Below, one piece after another: positions 1 through 10,684 of a stretch of 64,000 nucleotides of DNA. Each line of letters begins with the position of its first letter. Position 1 is the stretch's first letter. This stretch comes from Phycomyces blakesleeanus NRRL 1555(-). Its lineage: Eukaryota; Mucoromycota; Mucoromycetes; Mucorales; Phycomycetaceae. The stretch is from positions 1 through 64,000 of the forward strand of contig NW_017265168.1 of NCBI RefSeq assembly GCF_001638985.1, read 5' to 3'. A program made the translations under genes and the position numbers. A model generated the notes under the pieces. That model searched no databases. It was not told where the DNA came from and saw nothing but the letters and a program-made list of their open reading frames with translations.

Positions 1-2358
1 AGAGACCAAGTTATTTGTTTGAAGTGAAAGGGACAAGAAGAATGAGAGTACAGAGTATAAGAAATATATGTTTCTTTTTTTTAAAAATATAGGTTTGAGG
101 ATTATGTTGTGCATCTATAAAGAGAGATTACTATGGCAGGACTTTGTGTTAGACAATGGCTGTTTGGTCTAGAACTGAATATTTAAAGATATACTAAAAG
201 TAAGAATTTTTAAAAATTATGTGTGATAGGATGGGGTCATTTTCATTGAAGAAGGTGTTGAAGGTATAAGTATATAGATATCATGTGCATGCGAAAGTAA
301 AAAGACAGTTCTGAGAATAGTAGTATATGTCACTTCAGATATAAAAGAATAGAGTATATGGGTTCCGAGTGCTGAAGTTTGATTATATGGTTATTATTTT
401 TATTTTTATTTTTCAGTAGTGATAAAATAAGAAAGATAGTATGATTGGTATTGTCGACTTTGAAAGCAGTGCGAGGTTGTTGTTGGTACAGGGTTGAAAA
501 AAGAAAAGAATAGAGTGGCGATGACTGTCGACTTTGAACGCAGTGCGAAGTTGTTGTTGGTACAGGGTTGAAAAAAGAAAAGAATAGAGTGGCGATGACT
601 GTCGACTTTGAACGCAGTGCGAAGTTGTTGTTGGTACAGGGTTGAAAAAAGAAAAGAATAGAGTGGCGATGACTGTCGACTTTGAGAGCAGTGCGAAGTT
701 GTTGTTAGTACAGGGTTGAAAAAAGAAAACAATAGAGTGGCGATGACTGTCGCCTTTGAACGCAGTGCGAAGTTGTTGTTGGTACAGGGTTGAAAAAAGA
801 AAACAATAGAGTGGCGATGACTGTCGCCTTTGAGAGCAGTGCGAAGTTGTTGTTAGTACAGGGTTGAAAAAAGAAAACAATAGAGTGGCGATGACTGTCG
901 CCTTTGAACGCAGTGCGAAGTTGTTGTTGGTACAGGGTTGAAAAAAGAAAAGAATAGAGTGGCGATGACTGTCGCCTTTGAACGCAGTGCGAAGTTGTTG
1001 TTGGTACAGGGTTGAAAAAAGAAAACAATAGAGTGGCGATGACTGTCGCCTTTGAGAGCAGTGCGAAGCTTATAGGGACACGAAGGTTTGACCAAGGGCT
1101 TATTTTTTGTTAGAGCCGCATATACAGTGAACAGTCGTCAAAAAGATAAAATAAAGAGTATTTCATTTTTTATTTTATTTTTCAAAAGAGTGCGCTTCCT
1201 TTTCGTATTGCGTCGCTTTTGGTCCACTTTGAGTTGCAATACAATATGAATGACGATCCTCAACAGGAATGAAGATCCTCGACTGGGATGGCGGAATGTC
1301 GAAAGAAGATTCAAGCCATCGTTAAAATTTTTTTTTTGTTTTGGTTACAGCACAGTGAAGGGGTTTTGAATACATAGTCCTCTCTCAACGATTGTAAGTG
1401 AGTACCATACGGTCTTTAAACCTTCGTATGGGTAACAGTATCCCTGTCAATGGACCCTGCTATGATTCTTTCACTTGTGGGTACACAAAGGGTGTCTGCA
1501 CCACCGATCAGTAATACCAGTTTACAAAAAAGTGCGTGCTGTCCGAATTGTCGATTAGAACCCTTAGTTTGTAAAAAGATATAAAAAGAAATAGACAATA
1601 TCGTATATATTGTACCAGTGCAGCCAATTGACTGGTAGACAGATCCCCAAGTGTGTGCGTGTGTATTAAAGAGGGAAAAAAGGTAGGTGTAAGAGCTCAT
1701 CTGAAATATACTAACAGATTATATATATATAGTCCTAGAGTAACTTTTAGTATATGAACACAATTCATTTTAAAATAATTTGATAATATATAGATATATA
1801 TCAACTTGGATTAGACTTATAAATAAAAAGAAAATAAGAGATAAAGCGAATTAAAGGAAGTAGAGTGTTAATTGATCCATAAATATCCAGTGGATCAAAC
1901 TGTTATAAAGATGTATTAAACCCCATATTGTTGCTTATAGCTCGGATCGGATTTAATTTTAATCAAAATCTTTTGCAGCCGAAATATATATATTCTTGCA
2001 CAGAACTATTTAATAAACTGCTTGAGAAGTATATGGTACAAGCCAAAGATATCTATTTGTTTAAGTTGCTGTTTAAATAGTTTTAAATAAGAGTATATTT
2101 GAAAAATTGAATAGGAAATAAATGATACAAGCTATAGACATATTTCAGTCGAGTTACTATTTAAAAAATCGCAAAGAAATATATAATTATTGAATATAAT
2201 AGTACCAGCCTTTTTCATTATTAAAATAAAGCCTTTTGGAATTAGATAAAAATAAGATATTGGAATTCATTATATATACTAATATATTAATATGAAATAT
2301 CAAAAGGCTTGATTATTTGCACGAACAAAGATATAAACCAAAAAACACAAGCTATTAG
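1..2358. repeat. Large direct repeat, copy 1
   Basis: The sequence from base 1 to about 2358 recurs almost base for base at 3065-5425, with an offset of 3064-3067. Visible differences are a few substitutions and tiny indels: for example one extra A near 3078, C to T at about 4626, and one added TA in a TA run near 5050. Homology stops abruptly after the shared GCTATTAG. The copies therefore look like a recent segmental duplication. The copy holds the 74-bp minisatellite (453-1072) and a 94-codon minus-strand open frame (1416-1700) that is conserved in both copies but resembles nothing I recognise. Base 1 of the window is exactly where the repeat unit starts in copy 2, so the array may extend to the left or the contig may break there. 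Confidence 0.95.
453..1072. repeat. 74-bp minisatellite, nine units (copy 1)
   Basis: Units start at 453, 527, 601, 675, 749, 823, 897, 971 and 1045, exactly 74 bases apart; the last is truncated at about 1072. Each unit carries GTCGACTTTG or GTCGCCTTTG, then GCAGTGCGAAG, a TTGTTGTTGG tract, a purine-rich GAAAAAAGAAAA stretch and GAGTGGCGATGACT. Units differ by a few substitutions (GTCGAC or GTCGCC, AACGC or GAGAGC, AAAGAA or AAACAA), and the variants are ordered along the array. Because 74 is not a multiple of 3, minus-strand open frames through it cycle through three frames and encode repeated low-complexity peptides. These are not supported as genes. Confidence 0.95.
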
Positions 2359-2532
2359 TTAACTGTAGAGTATCGTGTATAAAGTATCAAAGTGCTTTGC
2401 TTTCTATTTTTGGTTGGTTTATTTTGATTTTCATATGATTCTATACTTTTTTTAGACAAAACAAACAAACTTACTTGGGCGGTTACCCAGGCTTTTTTTT
2501 TACGATAAACCTGTTATTTCATGCATGACCAT

Positions 2533-2615
2533 CGCATCCGCACTACGGATGCGTTATTGGAATCGCATCCGCACTACGGATGCGTTATTAGAATCGCATC
2601 CGCACTACGGATGCG
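2533..2615. repeat. Three tandem perfect hairpins, 31-bp period
   Basis: The arms CGCATCCG and CGGATGCG around a CACTA loop occur three times, starting at 2533, 2564 and 2595, exactly 31 bases apart. The linkers are TTATTGGAAT and TTATTAGAAT. All three palindromes are identical, which suggests recent tandem amplification or selection. The nature of the element is unknown. It could be a piece of transposon end, a protein-binding array or a hairpin-forming minisatellite. Confidence 0.9.
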
Positions 2616-2676
2616 AAAACTTTATCTTTACCTTATTACTTTAGAGAAACCTTTGGATTACCAAATGCATTACCTC

Positions 2677-2700
2677 AAAACTATAAATGATTATAGTTTT
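2677..2700. repeat. Perfect inverted repeat, 10-bp arms
   Basis: AAAACTATAA and TTATAGTTTT flank a 4-base ATGA loop. It lies about 60 bases after the three GC-rich hairpins in the spacer between the large repeats. Confidence 0.8.
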
Positions 2701-2850
2701 TGCGATTTGTTAGAAAATAAACTTTTCCTCTCCCATATGACCACTGGTTATGGCACCCCCCACCCACAACGCCCCCTTTTCTCTCACACCTCAACTACAG
2801 ACACAAATATGCCTCGGCTGCATACACACACTTTAAATATATCTATCTCA

Positions 2851-2955
2851 ACTACCCACACACCGACTACCCACACATCGACTACTCACACATCGACTAC
2901 TCACACATCGACTACTCACACATCGACTACTCACACATCGACTACCCACACACAC
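2851..2955. repeat. 15-bp minisatellite, seven units
   Basis: Units of the type ACTACTCACACATCG start every 15 bases from 2851 to 2941. The first, second and last carry small variants (ACTACCCACACACCG, ACTACCCACACATCG and ACTACCCACACACAC). The array is strongly strand-biased: the plus strand has no G except in TCG or CCG. Confidence 0.9.
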
Positions 2956-3064
2956 ATCTCTCTTATAATAAATTCATAACCTATATAAACATATAATAAA
3001 TAATAAATCATATTTTATTTTAGTTATTTAAAGATATTAAAATAAATAAGATATGCGAGTAGGG

Positions 3065-5425
3065 AGAGACCAAGTTAATTTGTTTGAAGTGAAAGGGACA
3101 AGAAGAATGAGAGTACAGAGTATAAGAAATATATGTTTCTTTTTTTTAAAAATATAGGTTTGAGGATTATGTTGTGCATCTATAAAGAGAGATTACTATG
3201 GCAGGACTTTGTGTTAGACAATGGCTGTTTGGTCTAGAACTGAATATTTAAAGATATACTAAAAGTAAGAATTTTTAAAAATTATGTGTGATAGGATGGG
3301 GTCATTTTCATTGAAGAAGGTGTTGAAGGTATAAGTATATAGATATCATGTGCATGCGAAAGTAAAAAGACAGTTCTGAGAATAGTAGTATATGTCACTT
3401 CAGATATAAAAGAATAGAGTATATGGGTTCCGAGTGCTGAAGTTTGATTATATGGTTATTATTTTTATTTTTATTTTTCAGTAGTGATAAAATAAGAAAG
3501 ATAGTATGATTGGTATTGTCGACTTTGAAAGCAGTGCGAGGTTGTTGTTGGTACAGGGTTGAAAAAAGAAAAGAATAGAGTGGCGATGACTGTCGACTTT
3601 GAACGCAGTGCGAAGTTGTTGTTGGTACAGGGTTGAAAAAAGAAAAGAATAGAGTGGCGATGACTGTCGACTTTGAACGCAGTGCGAAGTTGTTGTTGGT
3701 ACAGGGTTGAAAAAAGAAAAGAATAGAGTGGCGATGACTGTCGACTTTGAGAGCAGTGCGAAGTTGTTGTTAGTACAGGGTTGAAAAAAGAAAACAATAG
3801 AGTGGCGATGACTGTCGCCTTTGAACGCAGTGCGAAGTTGTTGTTGGTACAGGGTTGAAAAAAGAAAACAATAGAGTGGCGATGACTGTCGCCTTTGAGA
3901 GCAGTGCGAAGTTGTTGTTAGTACAGGGTTGAAAAAAGAAAACAATAGAGTGGCGATGACTGTCGACTTTGAACGCAGTGCGAAGTTGTTGTTGGTACAG
4001 GGTTGAAAAAAGAAAAGAATAGAGTGGCGATGACTGTCGCCTTTGAACGCAGTGCGAAGTTGTTGTTGGTACAGGGTTGAAAAAAGAAAACAATAGAGTG
4101 GCGATGACTGTCGCCTTTGAGAGCAGTGCGAAGCTTATAGGGACACGAAGGTTTGACCAAGGGCTTATTTTTTGTTAGAGCCGCATATACAGTGAACAGT
4201 CGTCAAAAAGATAAAATAAAGAGTATTTCATTTTTTATTTTATTTTTCAAAAGAGTGCGCTTCCTTTTCGTATTGCGTCGCTTTTGGTCCACTTTGAGTT
4301 GCAATACAATATGAATGACGATCCTCAACAGGAATGAAGATCCTCGACTGGGATGGCGGAATGTCGAAAGAAGATTCAAGCCATCGTTAAAATTTTTTTT
4401 TTGTTTTGGTTACAGCACAGTGAAGGGGTTTTGAATACATAGTCCTCTCTCAACGATTGTAAGTGAGTACCATACGGTCTTTAAACCTTCGTATGGGTAA
4501 CAGTATCCCTGTCAATGGACCCTGCTATGATTCTTTCACTTGTGGGTACACAAAGGGTGTCTGCACCACCGATCAGTAATACCAGTTTACAAAAAAGTGC
4601 GTGCTGTCCGAATTGTCGATTAGAATCCTTAGTTTGTAAAAAGATATAAAAAGAAATAGACAATATCGTATATATTGTACCAGTGCAGCCAATTGACTGG
4701 TAGACAGATCCCCAAGTGTGTGCGTGTGTATTAAAGAGGGAAAAAAGGTAGGTGTAAGAGCTCATCTGAAATATACTAACAGATTATATATATATAGTCC
4801 TAGAGTAACTTTTAGTATATGAACACAATTCATTTTAAAATAATTTGATAATATATAGATATATATCAACTTGGATTAGACTTATAAATAAAAAGAAAAT
4901 AAGAGATAAAGCGAATTAAAGGAAGTAGAGTGTTAATTGATCCATAAATATCCAGTGGATCAAACTGTTATAAAGATGTATTAAACCCCATATTGTTGCT
5001 TATAGCTCGGATCGGATTTAATTTTAATCAAAATCTTTTGCAGCCGAAATATATATATATTCTTGCACAGAACTATTTAATAAACTGCTTGAGAAGTATA
5101 TGGTACAAGCCAAAGATATCTATTTGTTTAAGTTGCTGTTTAAATAGTTTTAAATAAGAGTATATTTGAAAAATTGAACGGGAAATAAATGATACAAGCT
5201 ATAGACATATTTCAGTCGAGTTACTATTTAAATAATCGCAAAGAAATATATAATTATTGAATATAATAGTACCAGCCTTTTTCATTATTAAAATAAAGCC
5301 TTTTGGAATTAGATCAAAATAAGATATTGGAATTCATTATATATACTAATATATTAATATGAGATATCAAAAGGCTTGATTATTTGCACGAACAAAGATA
5401 TAAACCAAAAAATTCAAGCTATTAG
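3065..5425. repeat. Large direct repeat, copy 2
   Basis: This is the second copy of the block described at 1-2358, with the same internal order: leader, 74-bp minisatellite, TTTTATTTT-rich segment, conserved 94-codon minus-strand frame (4481-4765, one residue different from copy 1) and AT-rich tail. After GCTATTAG (5418-5425) the sequence diverges from copy 1. Confidence 0.95.
3518..4137. repeat. 74-bp minisatellite, nine units (copy 2)
   Basis: This is the same nine-unit array as in copy 1, shifted by 3065 bases (first unit at 3518, last at 4110). Unit order and variants match copy 1, except that the unit at 3962 reads GTCGACTTTG where the matching unit at 897 reads GTCGCCTTTG. The shared unit order shows that the minisatellite expanded before the large duplication. 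Confidence 0.95.
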
Positions 5426-7023
5426 CTATGCTAATATTAGACGGACGGAATTTCCTGATGGGACACGACATTTTAATTCTACCGGACCACAAATCGTAAC
5501 CTTTCTGCTGGCACGGAATAAGTTTATCTGGTTCCTAAGGGTTTATTCTTATTATAGCAGTTCATACCAGCCGGTATACAGAATTTTTGTATAGAGACTT
5601 TGTTTTGTGCTTTGATGAAAAATGAAGGGATGAGTTGAGGTTACTTACCAGTTGGTGCTGTCAAACTCTGGGAACATTTATGTGAAAGAAATGAAAGACA
5701 AGATATGCGTAAGATAGCCAATGAATAGTGAAACATTCTACTGAATTGTGTCACGCTTCAATTAAATCAACTTATACTGGTCTGCCTGATTGGCTATTGA
5801 TATAGTGTATGTGTGAATAATTATTATGATTTATTTCTTGTAAGGTCTAGATTTAGGACGCAAACATCTAGGAATTGAATATAAAGTATTTGGTTTTTTT
5901 ATGAGACAATATTTTATTTTTAAGTTGCCCAAGTACAGGCTGTGGCTCTTAAAATAATGAGTTTCAGGTGGCTGGGGGAGAGATAGACGAACACAAAGTG
6001 TGGGGACAAAGTAGTAAAGCTAACGCATACAATGAATATATTGTGTTTTATTTTCAGGACATGCTATTTCGCCCCGAAGGATTAGAGAAAGATACCGGGT
6101 CCCGGAGATGTAGTCACAATTGATTAGTCTGACCAAATATAAATATCGTGTCCTACCAGGAAACGTTGTGCCCGTAAGATTTCTGTTTAATATAAATATA
6201 TATTATGAAAATAAAAGTACGGCTAAGAGAGCCAATATCACATCAGAAGTCGGTAGAGAGCCAACAACGATTGTATTGGGAACAGCACACAATTTGAATT
6301 TTCCGAATATAGTATCAATCCTGCAAAGATATTAGTGAGTAGCGCTTTGGTGCTGTTAATCGATAGGGTACTTGTAAGAGACAAAGTAACTGATTGCGAT
6401 ACTACTGCGAGGAGGGACGTTCAAGTTGGATAGTCTTTATGTCCGGGATACTAGCTAGCCCAGTTTCTATATCCTTAATGGAGGCGTGGTAACAAGGGAC
6501 GGTAAACTACTTCAAGAGGATATATTCTCGAGACAATAGATGTACACTCCAATAGTTAGGATGAGTCAAATAGTATATAGTTGACTAGGCGTATGGGGAT
6601 GAGAATCAGCTTCAAAATAAGAAAGTGGGTAAAAGTGTTTTTAAAGAGGTAAAAAAGAGATATTTTATTAATCTTCACTAGACTTCCTCTCGCTCTTTCC
6701 CTCTACACTTTACACTATGACAAAAAAGAAGGGTCAGTATTGGAGTCACTTTAAAGGCCCTTTTTCGATTTGGCCCCTGTTCTAACCCTTTACTTTTATA
6801 GAAGACTATGTGTCTCCGATATATCACGGAAACACACATTGGATAGAGCGTAATGTAATTGTTAAAGACTGTGTGGTTGACGTCAATGTTTAAATCCACT
6901 AAACTATTGCTAATGTGAGATTCTAGACCTTTTTTATTTATTTTAAAAAATGAAATAAGGTACCGATTTATGTGTGGATTCATTCCTGGTTAACAGCATG
7001 CATGCGTTAATAAACAAAGCTAG

Positions 7024-7226
7024 CTGAATAAAATAAAATAAGATAGAATAAAATAAAATAAAATAAAGAAAGGCCTAAGTTATGGTTAAAATATAGGAAA
7101 GCATGGCATTGCATATCATATCATAGCATATCATATCATATAATAGCATATCATATCATATAATAGCATAACATAGCATATAATAGCATAACATAGCATA
7201 GCATAGTGTAGTGTAGTGTAGTGTAG
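7024..7226. repeat. Pentanucleotide-based simple repeats
   Basis: An AATAA-type pentanucleotide run (7024-7069) is followed after about 40 bases by a degenerate array of CATAT, CATAG and GTGTA pentamers (about 7108-7226). The pentamer variants change progressively from CATAT to CATAG to GTGTA, which is typical of slippage plus point mutation. Confidence 0.85.
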
Positions 7227-7768
7227 GAACGTATGGCAAATATGACTAAAACTGTAATAGAGAAAAATGATCTTATATGTTGACCCAACAACCTCTCTTT
7301 AAAATCCAAGAAGTACATGGAATATTTAGCTTACATTCAATATATATATAGAAAATACCAGTACTTATTCTCTCTTTATTTGTTGCTATTGTTCGTGACC
7401 CACGTCTGTGTGTATTTTAATGTCATTATTATCATTATCATAAAAGGGTTTTCTTAAAGTTTTGTTCCTAGCCAAGCATTGCATTAAGCAAAACACAGTA
7501 AACACTGAAATATTCAAAATGAAGAACAAAACTGACTAAACTAAACTAAACTAAACTAAACTAATTTTTTTTTAATATTAAAGAAAAGAAAAACATTTGA
7601 ACAGAATATAAATAAATTTTATATTCATATATCGACTATTGACGAAAGAGCTACTTGATGTCCTGTATGCCGAGACAATGGAGTATCTATAGATTGATCA
7701 GATACGAAATACAAGACAAGACAATATGCTACTAAAAGCAAGGCTTTTTGTTCACAATTTAACATAAT

Positions 7769-7770
7769 CA

Positions 7771-7831
<61 letters not shown>

Positions 7832-7870
7832 TTGTGTTTGTGTTTGTGTCTGTGTCTGTGTTTGTGTTTC
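7769..7870. repeat. CATA / TA / TG microsatellite cluster
   Basis: (CATA)n runs into (TA)n, then (TG)n, then TTTGTG and CTGTGT hexamers, in one continuous low-complexity block about 500 bases downstream of the bHLH gene's stop codon. Confidence 0.9.
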
Positions 7871-8060
7871 ACCTGTCTCTTAATTACCAAATAGAGTAGG
7901 GTACGCAAACACCCAAGCTAGCAAGATATCTTGGAGTAGATGATAGTGATTTAATAAAGAAGTATTTAATAATAGTCATTATTATGATGATACTAATAAA
8001 TTGATAGCAGACAGAGTACAAAAACAGCAACAGTATAGAGAGAAAGAGAGATTCTATTAG

Positions 8061-8068
<8 letters not shown>

Positions 8069-8125
<57 letters not shown>

Positions 8126-8250
8126 CGATGACGATGACGGTTATGGTTATGGTGATGACGATAAGAATAAGAATAAGAATAATAGTAATAGTAGTAGTAG
8201 TAGTAGTAGTAGTAGTAGAAGTAGTGGTAAAAGTAATAATGATGGTGGTA
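8069..8250. repeat. Trinucleotide repeat block
   Basis: A long (AAT)n run is followed by GACGAT, GGTTAT, AAGAAT and then (AGT)n repeats. Both strands are open for more than 70 codons through it, giving poly-isoleucine and poly-valine or poly-threonine translations. These are repeat artefacts, not genes. Confidence 0.9.
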
Positions 8251-8394
8251 GTGATAATAAACAAAACCAAGTATATATAGAGAGAAGAGGAAGATAATAG
8301 GAAGAGAAAGAGGAAAGGGGGGGTTAAGGAAAAGATCGACAAAGTGTTTGAGATATATATATATGAGTGTATGACAAAATATACTGTATTGTAT

Positions 8395-10123
8395 TTAGTG
8401 CAGTTGGAGTCTTGCAGATGGTGTTCGCTGTCGGGAGACTTGTTTCAGTAGGGTTTCGAGCTCATGCACTCGCTGTTGACATTGATTTACATCTCGCTGG
8501 AGCTGTTTAATTTGATCCACACTCTTGCGTAAGATGGTTCCCTTGTTTAGTCTGTTGATGCCGTCTTCTTCCAGATCCGGTAAAAGTGTACCGAGTTCTT
8601 GAATTCTGTCATTAATATTATCTCGACGACGTCTCTCAACTACAATACAATAAAGTACAATGCAATATATCAATATCAATATCAATATCAATACATAATA
8701 TATATATATATATATATATCTTACCGGCATTGTGTGACTCTCGTCTTCTCCGGCGTTTATCCATTATAGCTTGAAGACTACAAAGTAATAGGCAAATAGA
8801 TAGATGTCAGTAACCGATATAAAATTTTGTTGTTGTTGTTATTGCTACTGTTTTTTTTCGTAAAGAGCACTAGAAATCTATGTATCTATATATCTATATT
8901 TAATGTATTAAACAATACACACGCACACACACATCTATCTATATATAACAATTTTCTTTTGGGTATACTAAACTAAAGTAAAGTAAAGCAAGGTAAAGTA
9001 AGACAATCACAATTATTTAACTACAGCTAATTTTGTTCCAAAGGTTCAAATTTATACTATGTCTAATCTGTTTGAAGGAGAAGATTTGGTTCATTTACTT
9101 TGCTTGGGCGGCAAACATATCGTCGTAGTTTTCAATGGCTTCTTGTGGTGAAGCAGGCTTGGATTGTCTACGTGTACGTTCGTGAGGATATTTCTTGGAA
9201 TTTGTTTTTAGAGAGGGTGAGATGGCAAAACTTGTGGCATCTACCACTGCGCCGTCTTCGGCCACTGGTACCGAGTCCCCAAAAGTATGCTGCTGCTGTT
9301 GTTGCTGTTGGTGGTGGTGGTGGTGGTGGTGCTGATGATGCTGTTGGTGATTATGGTGATTGTGATGGTTGTGAGGCATGGGGCCATACCCAATATTTGC
9401 AGGAGAACCTCCAGCAAAAGGTCTGTATCTCTGGTCCAAATGTATGGCAGCCGAAGGATAAAACAGGAAATCGTTGGTGGGCTCTTGTGTATTAGGGTCT
9501 TCTTGACTGTGATTAATATGATGCATATGATGATTATGATGATGATGAAGATTGTTGTTGTTATTAATTTGTTGGTGATGCTGCTGAATACTATTGCTGT
9601 GGTTGTGATTATTATGATTATTAATGATATTTGTATGTTGACGATATACCGCAGCAGTATTGATACTGTTATTTGATTGCAAGGCTGTAGAACGTTTCAT
9701 GATTAGCTGTGAATTGTCGTAGTATTGTTCTAGCTGTGAATGGTTGATAGGTCCAAATTTTTCAGATACAAGGTCAGTGTAAGACAGATCTTGATGGCTA
9801 TGACTATGGTTTGGATCTTGTTCTTGGTTTTGTTCTTGTTCTTGCTCTTGTTTTAGCGCTTGTTCTTGTTCTTGCTCTGGTTCTTGTTCTTGCTCTTGTT
9901 CTTGTTCTTGCTCTTGTTCTTGTGGCTGTGGTAGTGATATTGGTAATGATAGTGATAGTGATAGTGGTTGAGACTGCGGTTGTGGTGGAGTTGATTGAGA
10001 GAGAAAGATGTTGTTTTGGAGTAAATGTTGATTGATTTTGATCAAAGGATCTTTAAAGTGCATCTGTTGCATGTGGGCCACACGGGTCTTGGGTACTTCT
10101 GGTTCTCTTGTGGTGACGTCCAT
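8395..10123 (-). CDS. bHLH-zipper transcription factor (USF/MITF-like)
   Basis: This model has three exons on the minus strand: 10123-9099, 8777-8725 and 8639-8395, giving 440 residues and a TAA stop. Both introns are GT-AG (9098-8778 and 8724-8640) and the frame is exact across them. The ATG at 10123 is the first ATG of the long upstream frame, so the hydrophobic repeat translation further upstream is not coding. The C-terminal 100 residues form the DNA-binding domain: a basic region with [10 protein letters not shown] and AVERRRRDN (residues 349-367), with H357, E361 and R365 in the positions that read CACGTG-type E-boxes. A helix-loop-helix and a leucine-zipper-like tail follow. The N-terminal 340 residues are low complexity: EQEQ repeats near 9815-9935, N/H-rich stretches, and H7/Q7 runs near 9280-9340, consistent with an activation region. 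A nuclear regulator is inferred; the target genes are unknown. Confidence 0.85.
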
Positions 10124-10684
10124 GAGAAATACAAGTATAAATACTAATACTAATACTAATACTAAGGATAATGATAATGATAATGATAGCGCCAATAAAA
10201 ACCAACAAGATTATAAAGAATTTTGATTTATAAATGTCTTTCTTGTTCTTCTTGTTCTTCTTCCTTTACTTCAAAAATAATAATACTTGATATTATATAA
10301 TATAATAAGATATATATATATATATATATAAAAGGAGGGGTGGTGAAGGACGAGGAGGAGGAAGAGGAAAGGGAAGGAGAAAGATCAATTATTATATATA
10401 TATATATTATATATTATATATTTATATTTATACATTTTCTTTCTTTCTTTCTTTCTTTCTTTCTTTTTCAGCGCGCGGACCAGCTACTGCTGCAGGACAA
10501 TTGTCACACAAGTTTCGGTCAAGAAAAAATAATAATAAAGATAAATGAGATACTTTGTGTGACGAATGACTACTACACTTTCTTTTTCTCCTGGTATTTT
10601 CTAATACGGTATTTTGCGTCTGAAAAATGCTTTTATAATATAAAATATTTGAGGTGCAATACTCTAGAGATAGAAAGAGAAATG
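10124..10684. other. Upstream region of the bHLH gene
   Basis: This 560-base stretch holds a hexanucleotide ACTAAT run (10136-10164), TA-rich segments near 10308-10330 and 10395-10430, and a CTTT run (10438-10466). A plus-strand frame at 10340-10687 translates to low-complexity sequence and is not supported as a gene. Confidence 0.6.

Larger units (their letters stand above)
2359..3064. other. Spacer between the two large repeat copies
   Basis: About 706 bases of unique sequence separate the duplicated blocks. It contains three head-to-tail hairpin units (2533-2615), a perfect 10-bp-arm hairpin (2677-2700) and a 15-bp minisatellite (2851-2955). A plus-strand frame (2521-2979) runs through all of these, but its product is only the translated repeats, including a TTHTS repeat, so no gene is supported. 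Confidence 0.8.
5426..8394. other. Gene-poor region with simple repeats
   Basis: No gene is supported in these 3 kb. Open frames at 5376-5594, 6120-6335 and 6678-6983 have no recognisable products. Two short segments near 5450-5470 and 6144-6164 match each other in inverted orientation (around GGACACGA), which hints at a decayed mobile element. The right half is dominated by simple repeats, listed separately. Confidence 0.6.

Noticed and set aside
453..1072. CRISPR-like look of regularly spaced repeats
   Set aside because: Units are contiguous 74-bp tandem repeats without unique spacers, in a eukaryotic genome.
406..1095. Overlapping minus-strand open frames through the 74-bp repeats (also 3471-4160)
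   Set aside because: They are translations of a minisatellite in three cycling frames, giving repetitive FSFFNPV and TTTSHC peptides. There is no unique coding sequence, and similar frames exist in all units.
1416..1700. 94-codon minus-strand frame conserved in both large repeat copies
   Set aside because: Conservation is explained by the recent duplication. It has no recognisable domain, and nearby DNA has no coding character.
2521..2979. 152-codon plus-strand frame
   Set aside because: It is made of the hairpin repeats and the 15-bp minisatellite; the translation is repeat-derived.
7884..8342. Minus-strand frame with poly-isoleucine and poly-threonine
   Set aside because: It is a translation of AAT and AGT trinucleotide repeats, with a matching artefact on the other strand.
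10124..10195. Hydrophobic N-terminal extension (LSLSLVLVLV) for the bHLH protein
   Set aside because: It comes from a hexanucleotide microsatellite, and the first codon of that frame is TTG; the first ATG is at 10123.
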